A DNA stretch of 64,000 bases from Metopolophium dirhodum (lineage: Eukaryota > Arthropoda > Insecta > Hemiptera > Aphididae), in contig NC_083565.1 in assembly GCF_019925205.1 (NCBI RefSeq), positions 26,750,241 to 26,814,240 of the forward strand. The letters run 5' to 3'. A model generated the notes under the pieces. The model saw only the letters and a program-made list of their open reading frames with translations. It was not told the DNA's origin and did no database searches. Numbering within the stretch: position 1 is the first letter of the stretch; each line of letters opens with the position of its first letter. Made by a program: the position numbers and the translations under genes. This document shows positions 1 through 13,440 of the stretch, one piece after another.

Positions 1-1168
1 GTAACTCTAAAACAAATGACCGTAAGGACATGCAATTTTGACTGAATGTTTATATTAGCATTTTCTATACACCATAAAATTTACAAAATATTTTGACTCT
101 TTTTGAGCTGTTTACGGCCACTGTCAGTTTTCAATTTTTTTAGTTTTTTTTTCTATAAATATCAATAAAATTTTATCTGTTGATTAAAAAAGCTTGAAAA
201 TTTAATAGAAGGCTCCTAGGTTATTGTTTCAAAGGTGGATGAAAAAAATTAAAAATCCTTAGTCACAGTTTTTAATTATAAGCATTTAAAGTTCAAATTT
301 TGACAAAATACGGAAAAATCACGAAAAATAGCAAATTATTTTGAGTTGAGAATTCATAAAAATTTTTCTTTTTAAATCTAAGATTTGAAAATGTAATATA
401 AGATTACTCATAAGTTTGTCTACCTTTATCAAAAAAAAAAATGTCTAGAAGAAACTTAAATTAAATTTTTATGAGCGTCTGAAATTTATATTTTTACAAC
501 ATTTGATATTTACTCGATTTCTCATGTAACAATTTTCTTATTTTATTGCAATTAAAAAACGAATGACTGTAGATACTTGAAAATTTCACTGAATGTTCAT
601 ATTAGCATTTTCTATACACCATAAAATGTTGAAAATATTTTGACTCTTTTTGAGCTGTTTACGGACATTGTCAGTTTTCAATTTTTTTAGTTTTTTTTTC
701 TATAAATATCAATAAATTTTTATTTGTTGGGTAAAAAAGCGTGAAAATTTAATATAAGGCTATATATAGGATATATCGTTCTAATAGCAGTTGAAAAATA
801 TTAAAAATACATAGGCACAATTTTTTTTTATAAGCATTTAAAGTTCAAATTTTGACAATATTTATCAAATTTATAATTTATTAATTATTTTGTGGTTAAA
901 AATGTATAAAATGTTTAACTTTTATGGCTAAAGATTGAAAATTTAAAACAAGGCTCCGAGTAAATAGGTTATATATAAATTACTTTATTCACAATAATAT
1001 CATCAAATATACTTGGTAAAATCATAGGCTGACTGACCGTTTTCGCTCAGAATCGTTTTTCTTATACAATGATATTATATCATTGAATTCAAATTTAACA
1101 CCATCCATTACAGTGACCCACTTGTAACCTACTGTACAGCAGAGCGACATCCACTTATCCACCTTTTT
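1..1168. repeat. 3' part of a ~1.5 kb interspersed repeat
   Basis: This stretch matches 23345-24506 almost base for base in the same orientation, including the shared end around GACATCCACTTATCCACC. It is AT-rich, has no open frame, and contains two internal ~550 bp units (from 1 and from about 545) that resemble each other, each with the TTTTGACTCTTTTTGAGC motif. Near its end it carries TTTTCGCTCAGAATCG, the complement of the ATTCTGAGCGAA motif that opens the complete copy, so the family has short inverted ends. Its left end lies outside the window. It is probably non-autonomous; the superfamily is not clear. Confidence 0.8.
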
Positions 1169-1832
1169 TCTTTATGTGAACATATATTTTAAGTAATAGA
1201 AAATACCTAACTATAGTTTTAAAGAACATAATATTTTGGAAAGCTATTTAATTATCATTATTAATACAAAAACGTAACTTTATTATATTATTTTGTATTT
1301 AGTGATTTTATCATATTAATTTTTTTGCATAACTTTGAAGTTTTAGATTTAAATTTATTTTGAAGTATTTAAGGATTTTTAGTAATTAATAATTATACAC
1401 ATTTTCAACTTGTAATTTTCGTGTGTTTTTAATGAAATTAAATCTGGTTTTTAACTAACAAACTAGCGGATACCTCTACATTAAATAGTGGACAAAATGT
1501 CAGTGACGGAGATTGTCCGGTATTTAGAGGTTTCACTGTACTTAATAAACTGAAAGCAATATAGTTAACGTTTTCACAAGACACGTAAATTAATTTTACA
1601 CTAGGTATAGCGTGTTGACGCGTTTAAAAGTACCTACCTAATAATTAATATAGTACTATTTCAAATAAAAACAAATTAGGTATAATATTACAAAAACGTT
1701 TATTTATACAAAACAAATAAATAAAAAATAACTTTTGCGGTAAGGAAAGCGTACTTTCTTCAACCTTCAAGCAATCAGCTCGCCTCTACTTTGTCCTTCG
1801 TATATTATGTGCCGATTTAATTACATCAAAAC
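1169..1832. other. Non-coding, possible pogo-like terminal remnant
   Basis: No gene is visible. The sequence ending at 1540 (GGTATTTAGAGGTTTCACTG then TA) has the look of a pogo/Tigger-type terminal inverted repeat next to a TA target site. I did not find the matching other end, so this is only a weak suggestion of a truncated Tc1/mariner-superfamily copy. Confidence 0.3.
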
Positions 1833-2310
1833 GGCGGTGACAAACCGCTGACGCGTGTGAACTTCTGCACACCACAGACAATCTGTGGTCTTCACAACTT
1901 ACAGCCGAACAGGTGGCCGTGTTCCATGTGACGTTACGGCGAATTGAACGGTAATTTTACAACTGTATCAAGTAATCTAGGCATATGAATCAGAATTTCC
2001 GGCACGTGGCATTCAGAGTTTCGAATCTGGGACATATATTTGGAGAAAAACTGATGCGTGCTGATTCAATTATAATACTAAAAAGGACCATGACAAACAG
2101 CTGATGTATGACGGCTCCTGCACCCCACAGACAATCTGTGATCTTCACAACTTACAGGCGAACAGGTGGCAGCATTCCGTGTGACGTGACGGCAAATTGA
2201 ACAACAATACAACTGTACCATGTCGTTTAGGCATATGAATCAGAATTTCTGCCTCGTGGCATTCACAGATTATCGAATCTGGGATACTTCGTCTGTGTAT
2301 TGTTTGAAAC
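1833..2310. repeat. Two tandem ~253 bp units
   Basis: The block around the imperfect palindrome CCACAGACAATCTGTGG at 1872 recurs at 2125, and the two copies share long diverged matches up to the phrase GAATCTGGGA. The unit is about 253 bp and the copies are perhaps 80% alike. The GC content is higher than in the flanks. No coding frame is shared by both units. Confidence 0.65.
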
Positions 2311-2334
2311 GTCTTGCCAAACGCATACGATTAT

Positions 2335-2680
2335 AGTACATCATATATTTTATACATTTTACATAAGGTGATACATAATAATATTATAGGCTTGACGCCT
2401 TAAATAATAATTAACATGTACATATAAAATAATAATTCTAACAATTTATTTACAACAATATAATAGTACATAATATATTTTTATACATTTTACATTAGGG
2501 GATACATTATAATATTGAAGGTTTGACTACAGAATAGTTTATAAGCGGATACAAAAACATATTTCTAACAATTTACAATAAAATATGTTACACATTATAC
2601 ATTTGGTTATACATTATAATATTGTGGAAATTAACGAGGGGGTACAAAAACATAATATATCCAATGATTTACAAAATGTA
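2335..2680. repeat. Degenerate ~125 bp tandem repeat
   Basis: Three imperfect units (near 2345, 2470 and 2590) share a TTATACATTTTACAT core followed by GGTGATACATTATAATATT-like sequence and then a run ending in CTAACAATTTA. It is AT-rich and non-coding. Confidence 0.5.
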
Positions 2681-2905
2681 TTGTTAGAACATGAAAAATA
2701 TGATATTCATCAGACGCAGCGGTACTTGCGGCTGTTCTACACTTTGCAGGTGGCCAGACGACAGCTCACTTGCTGCTGACGTGCGAAGCGTCTTGGAAAT
2801 GAGCGAAAACTGACGGCCATATTATCAGTACATCACGTCAAGACACTTCGGACGCTTTGACACACCAGGCGCCGCAACAAAACATACGGCCGACAATCCG
2901 CGTTG

Positions 2906-3535
2906 TCAGGTGCCAGAGCGTGCGGCGACGTGCCTTTGGTTTTGGCTTGCGATCCTCCGGTCGTCGATCTGTCCAGCAGACACATTTTCATCAACGACGT
3001 TGATGTCGACTAGTCGTGAACATATCATCGTCGTAGGCTCCGGGACGGGACTCAGAATTGTCGCAGCAATGATTTTTGTCTGCTCGGCCGTTATGACGAA
3101 CCTCGTGGCCCGAGTAAAAGTCGGAACAGACAGCACGAAGTTTAGGGAACGTCGAATAGCCGCTGATCTTAATGATTTCCCTAATGCTTCCAACAGGGCG
3201 ATGTTAACCGACGACTTGAAAGTATTCTTGCGTCGTCTGTAAGTGACTGGCTGCGTTTGCACCTGAGAAGCTGTTGGGACTTGTTCATTACAGGCCGTTA
3301 AATTTTCTCCAGTTACTATATCTGCAGGTTTTCTTGGCACAAAGTACTCGTTGCTTCGCATTACCGCTGAGTCCCTCACGATTTCTAAAAATTCTATCTG
3401 ATTCGGATTTAACCGCAAGATATTCAAGTCGACTTTCTCTCCGTCGGCCGCTGTGGAACTTAGTTTTGACTCAACATTGCAAAATAACTTGAAGCGAAAA
3501 TATAAAATATTATACAATTTCACGAAAAATCGCAA
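2906..3535 (-). CDS. Unidentified 209-codon open frame (doubtful)
   Basis: An uninterrupted minus-strand frame lies in a patch (about 2700-3540) that is richer in GC than its surroundings. I recognise no domain, signal peptide or repeat in the product. The opposite strand is also open for 110 codons here, as expected in GC-rich insect DNA, so openness alone is weak evidence. There are no clear splice sites, promoter or neighbouring exons. It could be one exon of a host gene, a remnant of an element, or chance. Confidence 0.2.
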   Translation of the reverse strand: MRFFVKLYNILYFRFKLFCNVESKLSSTAADGEKVDLNILRLNPNQIEFLEIVRDSAVMRSNEYFVPRKPADIVTGENLTACNEQVPTASQVQTQPVTYRRRKNTFKSSVNIALLEALGKSLRSAAIRRSLNFVLSVPTFTRATRFVITAEQTKIIAATILSPVPEPTTMICSRLVDINVVDENVSAGQIDDRRIASQNQRHVAARSGT

Positions 3536-3539
3536 ATTG

Positions 3540-5430
3540 TAATATTATCGAATTATGACAAATATATTTGAATGTAACCAAACCTATAGTAACAAATTTA
3601 TGAGGCGATCGAATTTTATGGCAATGGAATATAATAATATACAGCCAACACAATTATATTATTATCTATAGTGAAATATTTTATGAATATCCAACGACCA
3701 ACTTCATAACAATAATTTTCAAATTTTATCGATTTTGATGAATTTTTCTATCTTTGACTGCTTATAAAAAAGTATTGTAGCGTATTTGATTTTTGATAGC
3801 ACTTACCAATAATTTTTAATAATTAAAAGAATTCTATTATAAATACAGAGGGAGCATAGTTGACCTGCGCAAACCAGTTTTTGCTATTTTGTGCATTTGT
3901 AAGACCGCGGAGACATCGCATGCGGATGTAACGTCTAATTTACGTACAATAATTTGCCATGTTATGCGTTAGTAAGGGTTGTAGGACACTTTTTACGGTC
4001 ACCTAAAAAAAATTAAAACCACGGACAGTTTGTACTATTTTAGGTAGTTACCACAGTCAATAATCATACAGAGATTTGATTCAATGCTATTTAAATGTAT
4101 AAAAATGTAAAATTATTGCAATGCAGTTTACTATAGTATAGGGGGCTGTGGGGGGGGGGGGGGAAGAGCAAAATATTAATATGATGACGTATTGTAAATG
4201 TGTTGAACATCAACCGCATTCGAACACTGTCAATCAATCTGAAGAAACAATGCACGATTTACCGCATACGCTAGTGGCTAGTCGGATGTACTGTTGAAGC
4301 CTCTGTCCTCTGTCATTGTCGAGAACGGTGCACACTGCACGCAGAGAACAAGACGAACTCAGAACTACGTATCCGACGCACAGATCATCGAGGACAGCGA
4401 TGCCATGCGTCACTGTGCGTGTAAACGTAAAAAAAATTCTGTTCCGGCTAAGGGTCGGGACGTATCACGATCGATCGAGCCAGATCCGGTCAACAACTAT
4501 AATATTATAGTCGATATATTGTAGCTGCCGGTCACATAATATTATGATAATGTCGAAAAATCTTCGGCTTCCGTAATACTATTAATGAAATATTATTAAA
4601 TAAATAATTTATAACATTATGTTATATTATAATAAGCGTGTAAATATCTTGACACCTATAACTATAATAATATTACACATTTGTGTTTGAATCTATGTTT
4701 GTGCTTGTATTTATACTAGTTTAGCCGTACTAGCCCATCGGGACACTAGAAATTTTTCCGGTGCGCCCCATGATCAATTGATAAATAAGCGACCCTCTCC
4801 CTTTTTTTTTTATATCATTGTAATATATAATAATATTATAAGTAATATTATAATATTTACTGACTCTGCCTCTGACACAAGTGACGCGTGAAAGGTCATT
4901 TTCGAAACTAAAATTGTTAAAAACACGATTAAGGTCCACAATTGTACAAGACAATCATTATTCTTAATGCACTATGTGAACGAGACATAGTAAAGCAAGT
5001 AGATGGAGATCAAATCATAAATGCTCTGTGTTTGAACCTTTGATCAGCAAATAAACGCAACGTCTACTCACATAGTCAAATATTAAGTTATAAGTTGTTT
5101 GTATACTTTTTTTAAATACTTTAAAAAAATAAACTTTTACGGTTTATGTTTTTGTATAAAATATAAACCAAATTAAATTTTAAAAGTAAGTGCACAATTT
5201 ATTTTCTTAGCCATTTTACCATGAAACATATTATTTTGATTGGTATTTTGTTAAAATCGCAGAATAAATCATGATCTGTGTTTAACATCTTCGGCGGTAG
5301 TTTTTAAATAAAACAAACATGGGTAGACACCAATTTTTTAATTTGAAGTTGATGTATAAAAATATAGTTGGTGTTCTATAAATACATTTTTTCCCGCACC
5401 CCTTAGAGGTGGCCAGTACGGGCCTGATTA
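3540..5430. other. Non-coding AT-rich stretch
   Basis: No supported gene. A run of 14 G at 4150-4163 stands out on an AT-rich background and could form a G-quadruplex. The short open frames between 4290 and 4530 have no recognisable content and overlap each other on the same strand. Confidence 0.6.
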
Positions 5431-5439
5431 TAGGTATAG

Positions 5440-7777
5440 TATAATCTTAGTCTTATTTTTAACATATTATTATAAAACAAAGTCCCTTTTTCTGTCTGTA
5501 TGCTTAGATCTTTAAAACTACGCAACGGATTTTGATGCGGTTTATTTTTAATTGATAGAGGGATTCGAGATGAAAGTTTAAATGTATATTGTGTATATAA
5601 CAGGCACGAATTAATAATCGGTTTTGATGATTTATCTTAACCGAAACCAAAGTGAGAGCAATAAAACAAGAGAGCGGTTTTCATGTCCGAGATTGAAGCC
5701 CATCATTATTTGAACGGTAACCAAAACCGAAACAGTTTTTTTGCCTAGTGATCAACCGGTTTTTAAATTGAACGATTAATGATAATTATGTTATTTAATA
5801 TTTTAGAAATATCCCAACATGAAATGAGAGTTGATATTCAGTTATAATATAATGGTTAGACAATAAAATTCTTTGTAGATATAATAAATATAAATTGAAT
5901 TCCACTTATATTTTGTTATTTATATACTAGTAGGTATATATTATACTATAATATACCTAGTATATTGTATATTTTTTTTCGTGTCTTGTGAACACTGTCT
6001 GTTATGCATTTATGCAGGTACTAGCCGCTAGATTAAGATTTTGAATTTCCCAGAATATTTAATACCTACCTAATTAATAGTGATTAGATTGATTGAATGT
6101 ATCAATATTGGTTACTTATTAATTCTTAAAAAATAATATAGTGTCCGACATCGACCAGTCGTAATAACTTGTTTTTGTAAAAAAATTATACGTACAAATA
6201 AATAATAGATCGTAATAGTCGTATATTAATTTATTTAAATTATTGGTATTTGTAATTTTATTTCAATAACATAAGGTTTTCTATGGGTAGTGAAAGTTAT
6301 AACTTAAATAATTATATATCTTACAGCTGATAAAGATATTGAGCTTAATAATTTTCTGTTATATGATTTGCGATTCCGTATTTTGTGATTTGAATTTGGA
6401 CTGCTTCAATGTATTAAAAATACTTGAGTAATTATTTATTTTTTTTTAAATTTTAAACCTGTATATATGTGTGGTTAATCAAAGACCAAAACATTAGTAG
6501 TAGAAAACCGGTTTTAAAAACCGACACCAAAACCTATGACTTTTATTTTGGTTATTAAAACCGGTGAGCAAACATTTAATATAAAACACCAGTTTTAAAA
6601 ACCATAACCGAAACCGCGAAATTTTTTTTGGTTTTCGTCTCTGGTATATAATATGCATAATATAGTAGAGGAACACTGCCCCTTTTTTGTACGGTTTTCA
6701 CTAATAAATCACGGGAAAGGTTTTAATGTGTAATATAATTTTCCTTGGTGAAATTAATTGTGTGGCCGAAAATAATAACAATCTATGTTTATGTATATAA
6801 AAATACATGTGTGTCTGCCTATCATTGAACTCCTCATAAACCACATGACATTTTTGGTGTGTTTTTGAGTGAGTCCCTGAAAGGTTTGGATTCACAATTA
6901 GATCCGGTATTGGTTCAACCCGGAGAGGTGCTCAAACAGGTATTTTGAGATTTACGATAGAAATTTTTGTTTATAACTGGTTGCTTTTGGCTATAGGAGA
7001 AATAATTAGTAAAAATTAGTATTTTAAATGTTTGCCATTAGTTACTCTGGCAGATGAGGTAAAAGCATCCATCAAATGGTCGCACGCGTATGGTTTCGAA
7101 TAAAGAAATTACATCTTGAAACAAATATGAGAGTTGAGTTTGTAGATATTATATAGGGTCTCAAAAATTACTTGACTGATTTTGTGAAAATTTCGAATTG
7201 TTCTTGGAGATATCAGAGTAGTTTGAACCACGTTCGATTTGTACCAAGTGCTATACCCAATCCACCACAAATAATAATTGTTCACCTTGGTCGAATTAGT
7301 TCGCAAAGTTCCGCAAATTTATCTGTGAACTGAGGTACCTAGGTATAGGTACACTAAACCCAAGATACACTTATATAATCTACATTTTTTGGCGGGTGGA
7401 ATCGGGTTATAGTTACAACTAAAATTGGATGTTGGTTTAAAAGAAGTTAATAGCCTCAACAAATGACTGGACCGTTTTCAATAAAGTTATTTCAATAGAT
7501 TATTACATGCAAATTGGAGGGTGTATACGGCTTGATATTTTAACTCATATAGACTATAGATAGGTAAAGGGTAGCTCACACATGATTTTTTTTAGCATAC
7601 AAAAAAATAATTTTTTTTTTGTCAATTTAAATGGTTTCAATTTGTTACATATTACATTAATATTATAATTAGAAGAATTAATGTGGTATATACCTACGTT
7701 TTGTAAAAATATATTTATTAAAAATACAAATCTTTGGCCTGGACAACGTTAGGCCTAACGTCGGGCGGGACAGCTAG
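5440..7777 (+). mobile_element. Probable Helitron (non-autonomous), 3' end clear
   Basis: The right end has Helitron hallmarks: a perfect 16-bp palindrome ACGTTAGGCCTAACGT at 7746-7761, then CGGGCGGGACAG, the CTAG terminus at 7774-7777, and a following T. Near the left, around 5480-5545, is a motif (ACTACGCAACGGATTTTGAT) that I associate with insect Helitron copies. Another typical internal phrase lies at about 6860-6960. No Rep/helicase frame is present. The exact 5' TC end could not be placed, and the middle (5640-6660, rich in AACCGGTTTT motifs) may be a further insertion. Confidence 0.55.
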
Positions 7778-7778
7778 T

Positions 7779-9663
7779 ATTGTATATATTATGGTATGAT
7801 GTGGTTGTTTAACACTAATAAATAAATGTAATATATTTGTGGTCCGTGTGGTTGACGTACGTCTTACTAATTTTGTAAATAAAATCTAATATGAAATGAC
7901 CTACCAGGCCATAATATAGTAAATATATCCGCCCGTAAGATATCTGAACATCTCGGTCACGACTCATATGACAACGAAGAAAATGATGCATGTTTTATTA
8001 ACATCAAATTTTGTCGCCGAACACTAATATTATTGCCGTATACACAGGATTGGACAGTAACTTCGATACAAGTATCTATAAGAACAATAAGTAATGTAGT
8101 AATAAGAAATCAGACACTCATAAAAATTATTGTGAATTTATACTCAACTATTTTTTTAATTTCCACTAACAAAAACTTATGAGGAACGTTGTATTACATT
8201 TTCAAGTATTTTTGACAGTACAAAAGGTTTTTGTCGACAATAATTTTAAAAAAAACTAATGAAACTCAAAATTTACTCATACCTATAAATAGCTCAAACA
8301 AGTTACAATATTTCAAAACTTCTATAATGCATTGGAATCGCTAAAATTAGAATTCAGTGGAAATTTAACGTATATACGGTTATTTTTTTTAGAGTATATA
8401 ATAATTTTAATTTTTCAAACAATGTTTTTTATTCTCTTATTTATGACGGTAAATGTTATTTTTAGGCTTTAGATAAGTAATTATTAATCTTCAATTACAA
8501 AATTAAATATTTTTGATTTCAGGGGAAAATGCGATTTTATGTAAGCAATAGATAAACGTTAAAAAAAATGGTTGCGAATTTTTAATTGTATAAGGTTACA
8601 AAACATATTATACAATAATAATTTATTTCGTTTTATTAATTCTATATAAAATAAAAACATTTAATTTTGAGGAATCGATATTGTAGCACAAACACCACTA
8701 ACATAGTATGATAAATAAATTGGCAATATTATTTTGATAAACACTTTAATTTTACTATACTTAATTTATTCATTTTATAGACGAGTACAATTCAGAATTA
8801 TCGGTATTTTTAAATGCGGAGATTGTAAATGTAGGTACCACAATAATACAAAATGATCTGTCATACCTGTGGCTCATTTAAAACAATGACAGATCTTTGT
8901 TGTTCAGATAAAATGTTTGAATAAGTAGCACACAGACATCTATCTAGTACTAGATAGCGAATTCCCACTGCGAACATCAAGGTCGGGGGGCAATTGCATG
9001 GTATTTCATATGACAAAATAGAACATTAATTACGATTTATTTTGTATTGTATTTTATTATTTCTAAATCTGTAGTTTTAAAAACAAAAAAAAATATTTTA
9101 TTTAAGTAAATTTACATTTACTATTTTATTATACCATTAAAAACGATGTTTTTCCTAATATATTTTGTATAATGAATGAAATGTTTTGCCCCCTAGAAAA
9201 TGGCAGCCGTTGACAGCTGAGCTTCACTTGATAACAATGTAAATTATATAGGAGTACCTTATCTAGTTAGTATATAGATATCTGCGAAGTGGTAATGTCG
9301 TTCTCACCAAAAATAATGATTGTTATACTGTTCGATATTCGTGTATAATGAGTTGCATGTACAAAAGGAAAAAAAACAATATCATTACTTATTACGTTAT
9401 TGTGATCAATTCAATTGGTTTGGTAAAATATTATAAATAGTATAATAAATGCAACTCATTACATTTTGGAAATTGATAAATAAAAGATTTGATAAAAACA
9501 AACACACGAATCTTATTTTAATAATATAATGTCGTAAACATTATGTCTTTATTTTTTTGAAAATGTTTGACTACGTCAATACTTCATGTCAAATTGTCAA
9601 TAATTAGAGAGCTTAAAACTAAAAATTACCCAATACTTTTCTTAATAATTAAAAAAAAAACAT
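7779..9663. other. Non-coding AT-rich stretch
   Basis: No gene, RNA gene or clear element end is visible. Two short sequences near 8936-8958 and 9256-9284 (CTATCTAGTACTAGATAG and a diverged inverted relative) could be the ends of a ~350 bp MITE, but the match is poor. Confidence 0.5.
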
Positions 9664-10358
9664 GAATTCACCTACGTGAAACTGGCATAACAAAGTTGGC
9701 ACGTTAATCTAAAACCATTTCAATAAACTCTACTCGGACTTGTTGGACGTTGTTGGACAATTCTTGGAATTTGTTGGAAGCTACATTAAAAGTTATGTAA
9801 TTTCAAAGTCTGTAGTGCCAACCGCATGACCAGCACTACATTTGCAAACAAAAACTTTAAAACTCTACCAACAATACTCATATAACATTGTTGGACATTG
9901 TTGGACACTTGTTGGAATTTGTTGGAACGTATTTCAAAAGTTATTCAAGTTCAAAGTTTGTAGTGCTAACTTCACATACAGCACTACAAATCAAAATTAT
10001 ACGCTAAAAACAGATCCAAAAATATACTAATACAGTTTTGAGACAACGTTGGACTTTTGTGAGACATCGACTAAAAAAATATTCTGAATTTAAACAGTTT
10101 TAAGTAGTTAAGTTTGGTTCATATAAAAAATGATATTCCAATTAAAAATGTTTAACTATCGTTATATTGAGATCTGGTGCCCGAAACATAAAACATGGTC
10201 CAACAAACTTGTTAACACATCGTAGAAGAAGAAAAATTACCCCAACAAATTTCCTAAGTTTTTAAATCACCACTTTCTTCTAGCACTACAATTTTCATTT
10301 TACACCTAATATTCATAATAAAAATTTTTAACTGTCATTATATTGAGTTCTGGTGTCT
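9664..10358 (+). repeat. Left arm of a large inverted repeat
   Basis: This arm reads the same as the reverse complement of 14994-15646 at roughly 85% identity over more than 600 bp, with both outer ends at GAATTC. It is rich in TTGTTGGA / TCCAACAA motifs. The arms face each other across 4.6 kb of unrelated sequence. They may be terminal repeats of one long element or two copies of one family inserted head to head. No target duplication was identified. Confidence 0.75.
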
Positions 10359-10860
10359 AACAACTTTAAAACGGGGTTCAAAAAACTTGTTTACACATCG
10401 TAGAAGAAGAAAAAATACTCAAACAATTTTTAAAAATGTTTAAACCACAATTTTCTCTATTGCAATACATGATTCATTTTACACCTATTATCCATGTTGA
10501 AAAATGGTTAACGTCGTTATATTGAGTTCTGGTGTCCAACAATTTTAAAAAGTGGTCCAACAAACTTGTTAACACATCGTAGAAGAAGAAAAGTTACTCC
10601 AACAACTTTCCTAAGTTTTTAAATCACCATTTTCTTCTAGCACTACATTTTTCGTATTTTCACCTATTATTCATGTTGAAAAATGTTTAACTGTCGTTAT
10701 ATTAAGTTCTGGTGTCCAACAACTTTAAGTCATGGTCCAACAAACTTGTTTACACATTGTAGAAGAAGAAAAAATACTCCAACAATTTTTAAAAATATTT
10801 TAAAAATATTTAAATCACAATTTTCGCTATAGCACTACATGGTTCATTTTACACCTAAGT
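10140..10860. repeat. Tandem array of ~178 bp units
   Basis: The marker TTATATTGAG/A with TTCTGGTG recurs at 10162, 10338, 10517 and 10697, spacing 176, 179 and 180 bp. Each unit also carries ACACATCGTAGAAGAAGAAA and a CAACAATTT stretch. The first unit belongs to the inverted arm; the expansion is present only on this side, not in the 15 kb arm. Confidence 0.8.
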
Positions 10861-12559
10861 TGTGTGTTTTTAATATGATAGGATTGGAGCGAGACATTAT
10901 GACGGAGACAAAATATGACAATGACAAATAAGTATGATAATTAAATCTAAAATAAATACTTATGGTAACTTTTTCTAATTGTTGCGCATTAATTCCAAGT
11001 AAATTTCTGATAATGTTGATCATTTTACAATAATTAATTCTGTGTATACAATATCGTTGGTAAATACTCTATGGTCATTAACATTTTACTTTACTTAGGC
11101 TTTATTAATTGATCAACTCTTACAGAATTATCAGATATTATATTACACATAGGTAGGTACTCGGTAAATTTTCTACGACCACGAAAGTGGTTCGTTTTTT
11201 TTTAAACTTTTGGTGAACACGGACCCTCGATGTAAGACTTTTAAAAATCACGGACCTTCTACCAATTTTCTTTCGAATACCTACCTACCTTTTTTTAAGA
11301 AATATCTCATATTATCATAATTAATATTTTAATACTTATTTTTTATTACAAATTAATTATCAAGTAGGTAAATACCTACATATTTATAATTGTTTTTCTT
11401 ACTAATTTTTCATAAAAATATAGTATTTTAATTTTAGATTTAGATAGAACCGCTGCTGACCACAGTTTAAGAACCACTGGTCTATGACGTCTATATCTTC
11501 GGCAATATAAATATTCAGTACACACCTAAAATATTGTTTTTTTTTTTACTAATCGATCAATTCACCTCTTCAACAAAATATGTAACTAGTGTGTAGAAAT
11601 GGGGTTTATTTTTTTAATTACAATTTTTATTTGTTTATAATATGTTTAAATATTATGCATTAATATATTAGTTTATATAGTTCTGGACGTTTGAACTTAT
11701 GATTGTGTACATAATAGGAATCGTCGTCATCATCAACATAATCGACAGCATCAGACCTCTTGTGGACGATGGACGGATCAACGCAGTACCTAATTTTACG
11801 TAAACATAATGTGGGTGTACTACTGTACTGGTGTTCTTTCAACAACAACGAAAACAATAGTTTTTTTTATTATTGTTTTAGATTCTGAGCCGGGCGATGA
11901 ATTTATTGATTTTACAATGATGTGTGCAATGTGCATGGTGCATGACAATATTTTGCACTAACTATACTTTCACGAGGCCAAAGCCTTCAATATAATATTT
12001 TATTGAGGTTTGGTACGTATCAAAAAAGTTGTTGATTAATATTCTTCATAGATCCCACATGACCATTGACCACGATCATGTTCATCAATCATTATTCTGT
12101 TGTAATAAATAAAATCGTACCTATTGTTTAATACAAAAATAAGAAATAGCATTTTACTGTATAAAAAAAAAAAATATTATTGAATATATAATATAGCAAT
12201 AATAAATTATAATATAAAAACAATTTTATTATATAAGTTATAATAATAATTTGAATACAGCAATAAATAATATCAAGTATAAAAATAATATCATTGTCAA
12301 ACACCGTGGTTTATAATTTTGAAAAAAAATAAACAAAAAACACAAGAGGTGTGAGATGAATGATAATTCAATAATATCATAAATGATATATTTGATATAT
12401 ACTTAACGAGTGCTTTACAATTTTGAAACATTTATGCCGGAAAATAAATAAGTAACACAGAGGATAATTGCTCAATGTGGCAAAAATAAAACAGAAATAA
12501 TAATTTAAACAAAAAAAAAGTGCTTAAAGTGGCAGAATAAATTACAATGAATATAATTG
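10861..12559. other. Non-coding, one repeat fragment
   Basis: No gene is visible. At 11878-11930 there is a fragment of the family that starts with TTTTAGATTCTGAGC and TGATTTTACAATGATGTGTG, the same opening seen at 21935 and 23026. Confidence 0.5.
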
Positions 12560-13440
12560 TAAAAAAAAAAAGGCATCAGTCAAGACGAGGTGAGGTGGGG
12601 GGTACGTGATGGCGAGTGGGTGGTGGTACAGATGTTAATGGTTGAACAGCGTATGGCCACTGGTCACCTCTACATCGTTCTTGCGGCCGGTCCTGCGGGG
12701 GGATGAGAGTCGCGGGCGCGTTTGCTCGGAGACGCGAAGACGACCGTGGAAGTGGGCGGAACCCGACCACGACGGCTGCGAGAGAGCAACGATGACGGTT
12801 GGCGACGATTGTTTAGGGCGCGATGTTGTGCGCTAGACGGTACTGCACAGGTGACGAAGGCGACTATGGCGACGGCGACGACGGTGACCTAAGCTCATCG
12901 GAGCTAGCGACGAAGACTATAATATTATTATATGGGTGCTGCAGAACCAGCGGCGACTCGGATGCGTTGCGACTCGGCCGACGGGACCACTCAGATCAAT
13001 GGGCGAAAAAGAGAGAGGATCTAGGCGGACAGCACCGCAAAGCGCCGCTGTCCTGGAAACTCTACGAAGTTTTCAACCTAGCCTGGCATCCCGTCGTCGC
13101 CGTGTCTGCAGCCGCATCCGAAGTCCTCGCCGTGGAGTCGCGCACCGCCAAATCCTGAAACTTTTCGTTTCCGCGGATCTGGCGCTGCTGACATCCGCGT
13201 TCCTAGCAACCATCAAATAATAATTATAGTCGTCCATCACTCATCCGACGTGTGCTCTGTGGTTTCCGTCGCCACCGTCGCGAGTCGTCTTCGTGAAACG
13301 CTGCAGCAGTCATCGTCAGTGGTACCTTCGTCATTGTGTCGTCGTCGTCGCTCTCGGACCGTAGTAGCCGGGGCCCGCCGCGAGTCCAAAGGGTCTCGTG
13401 TGTCGGCGACCTCGAGCTTGCGACGTTCGCGACGTTTTTC
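12560..13440. other. GC-rich, CpG-rich island
   Basis: About 880 bp with much higher GC and CpG content than anything near it. Several overlapping open frames on both strands are a by-product of the composition: they conflict with each other and none shows a domain. The island could be the promoter and first exons of a host gene whose body lies elsewhere, or part of a retroelement leader, since comparable GC-rich leader sequence occurs at 57.4-57.9 kb. No splice structure can be supported. Confidence 0.45.
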
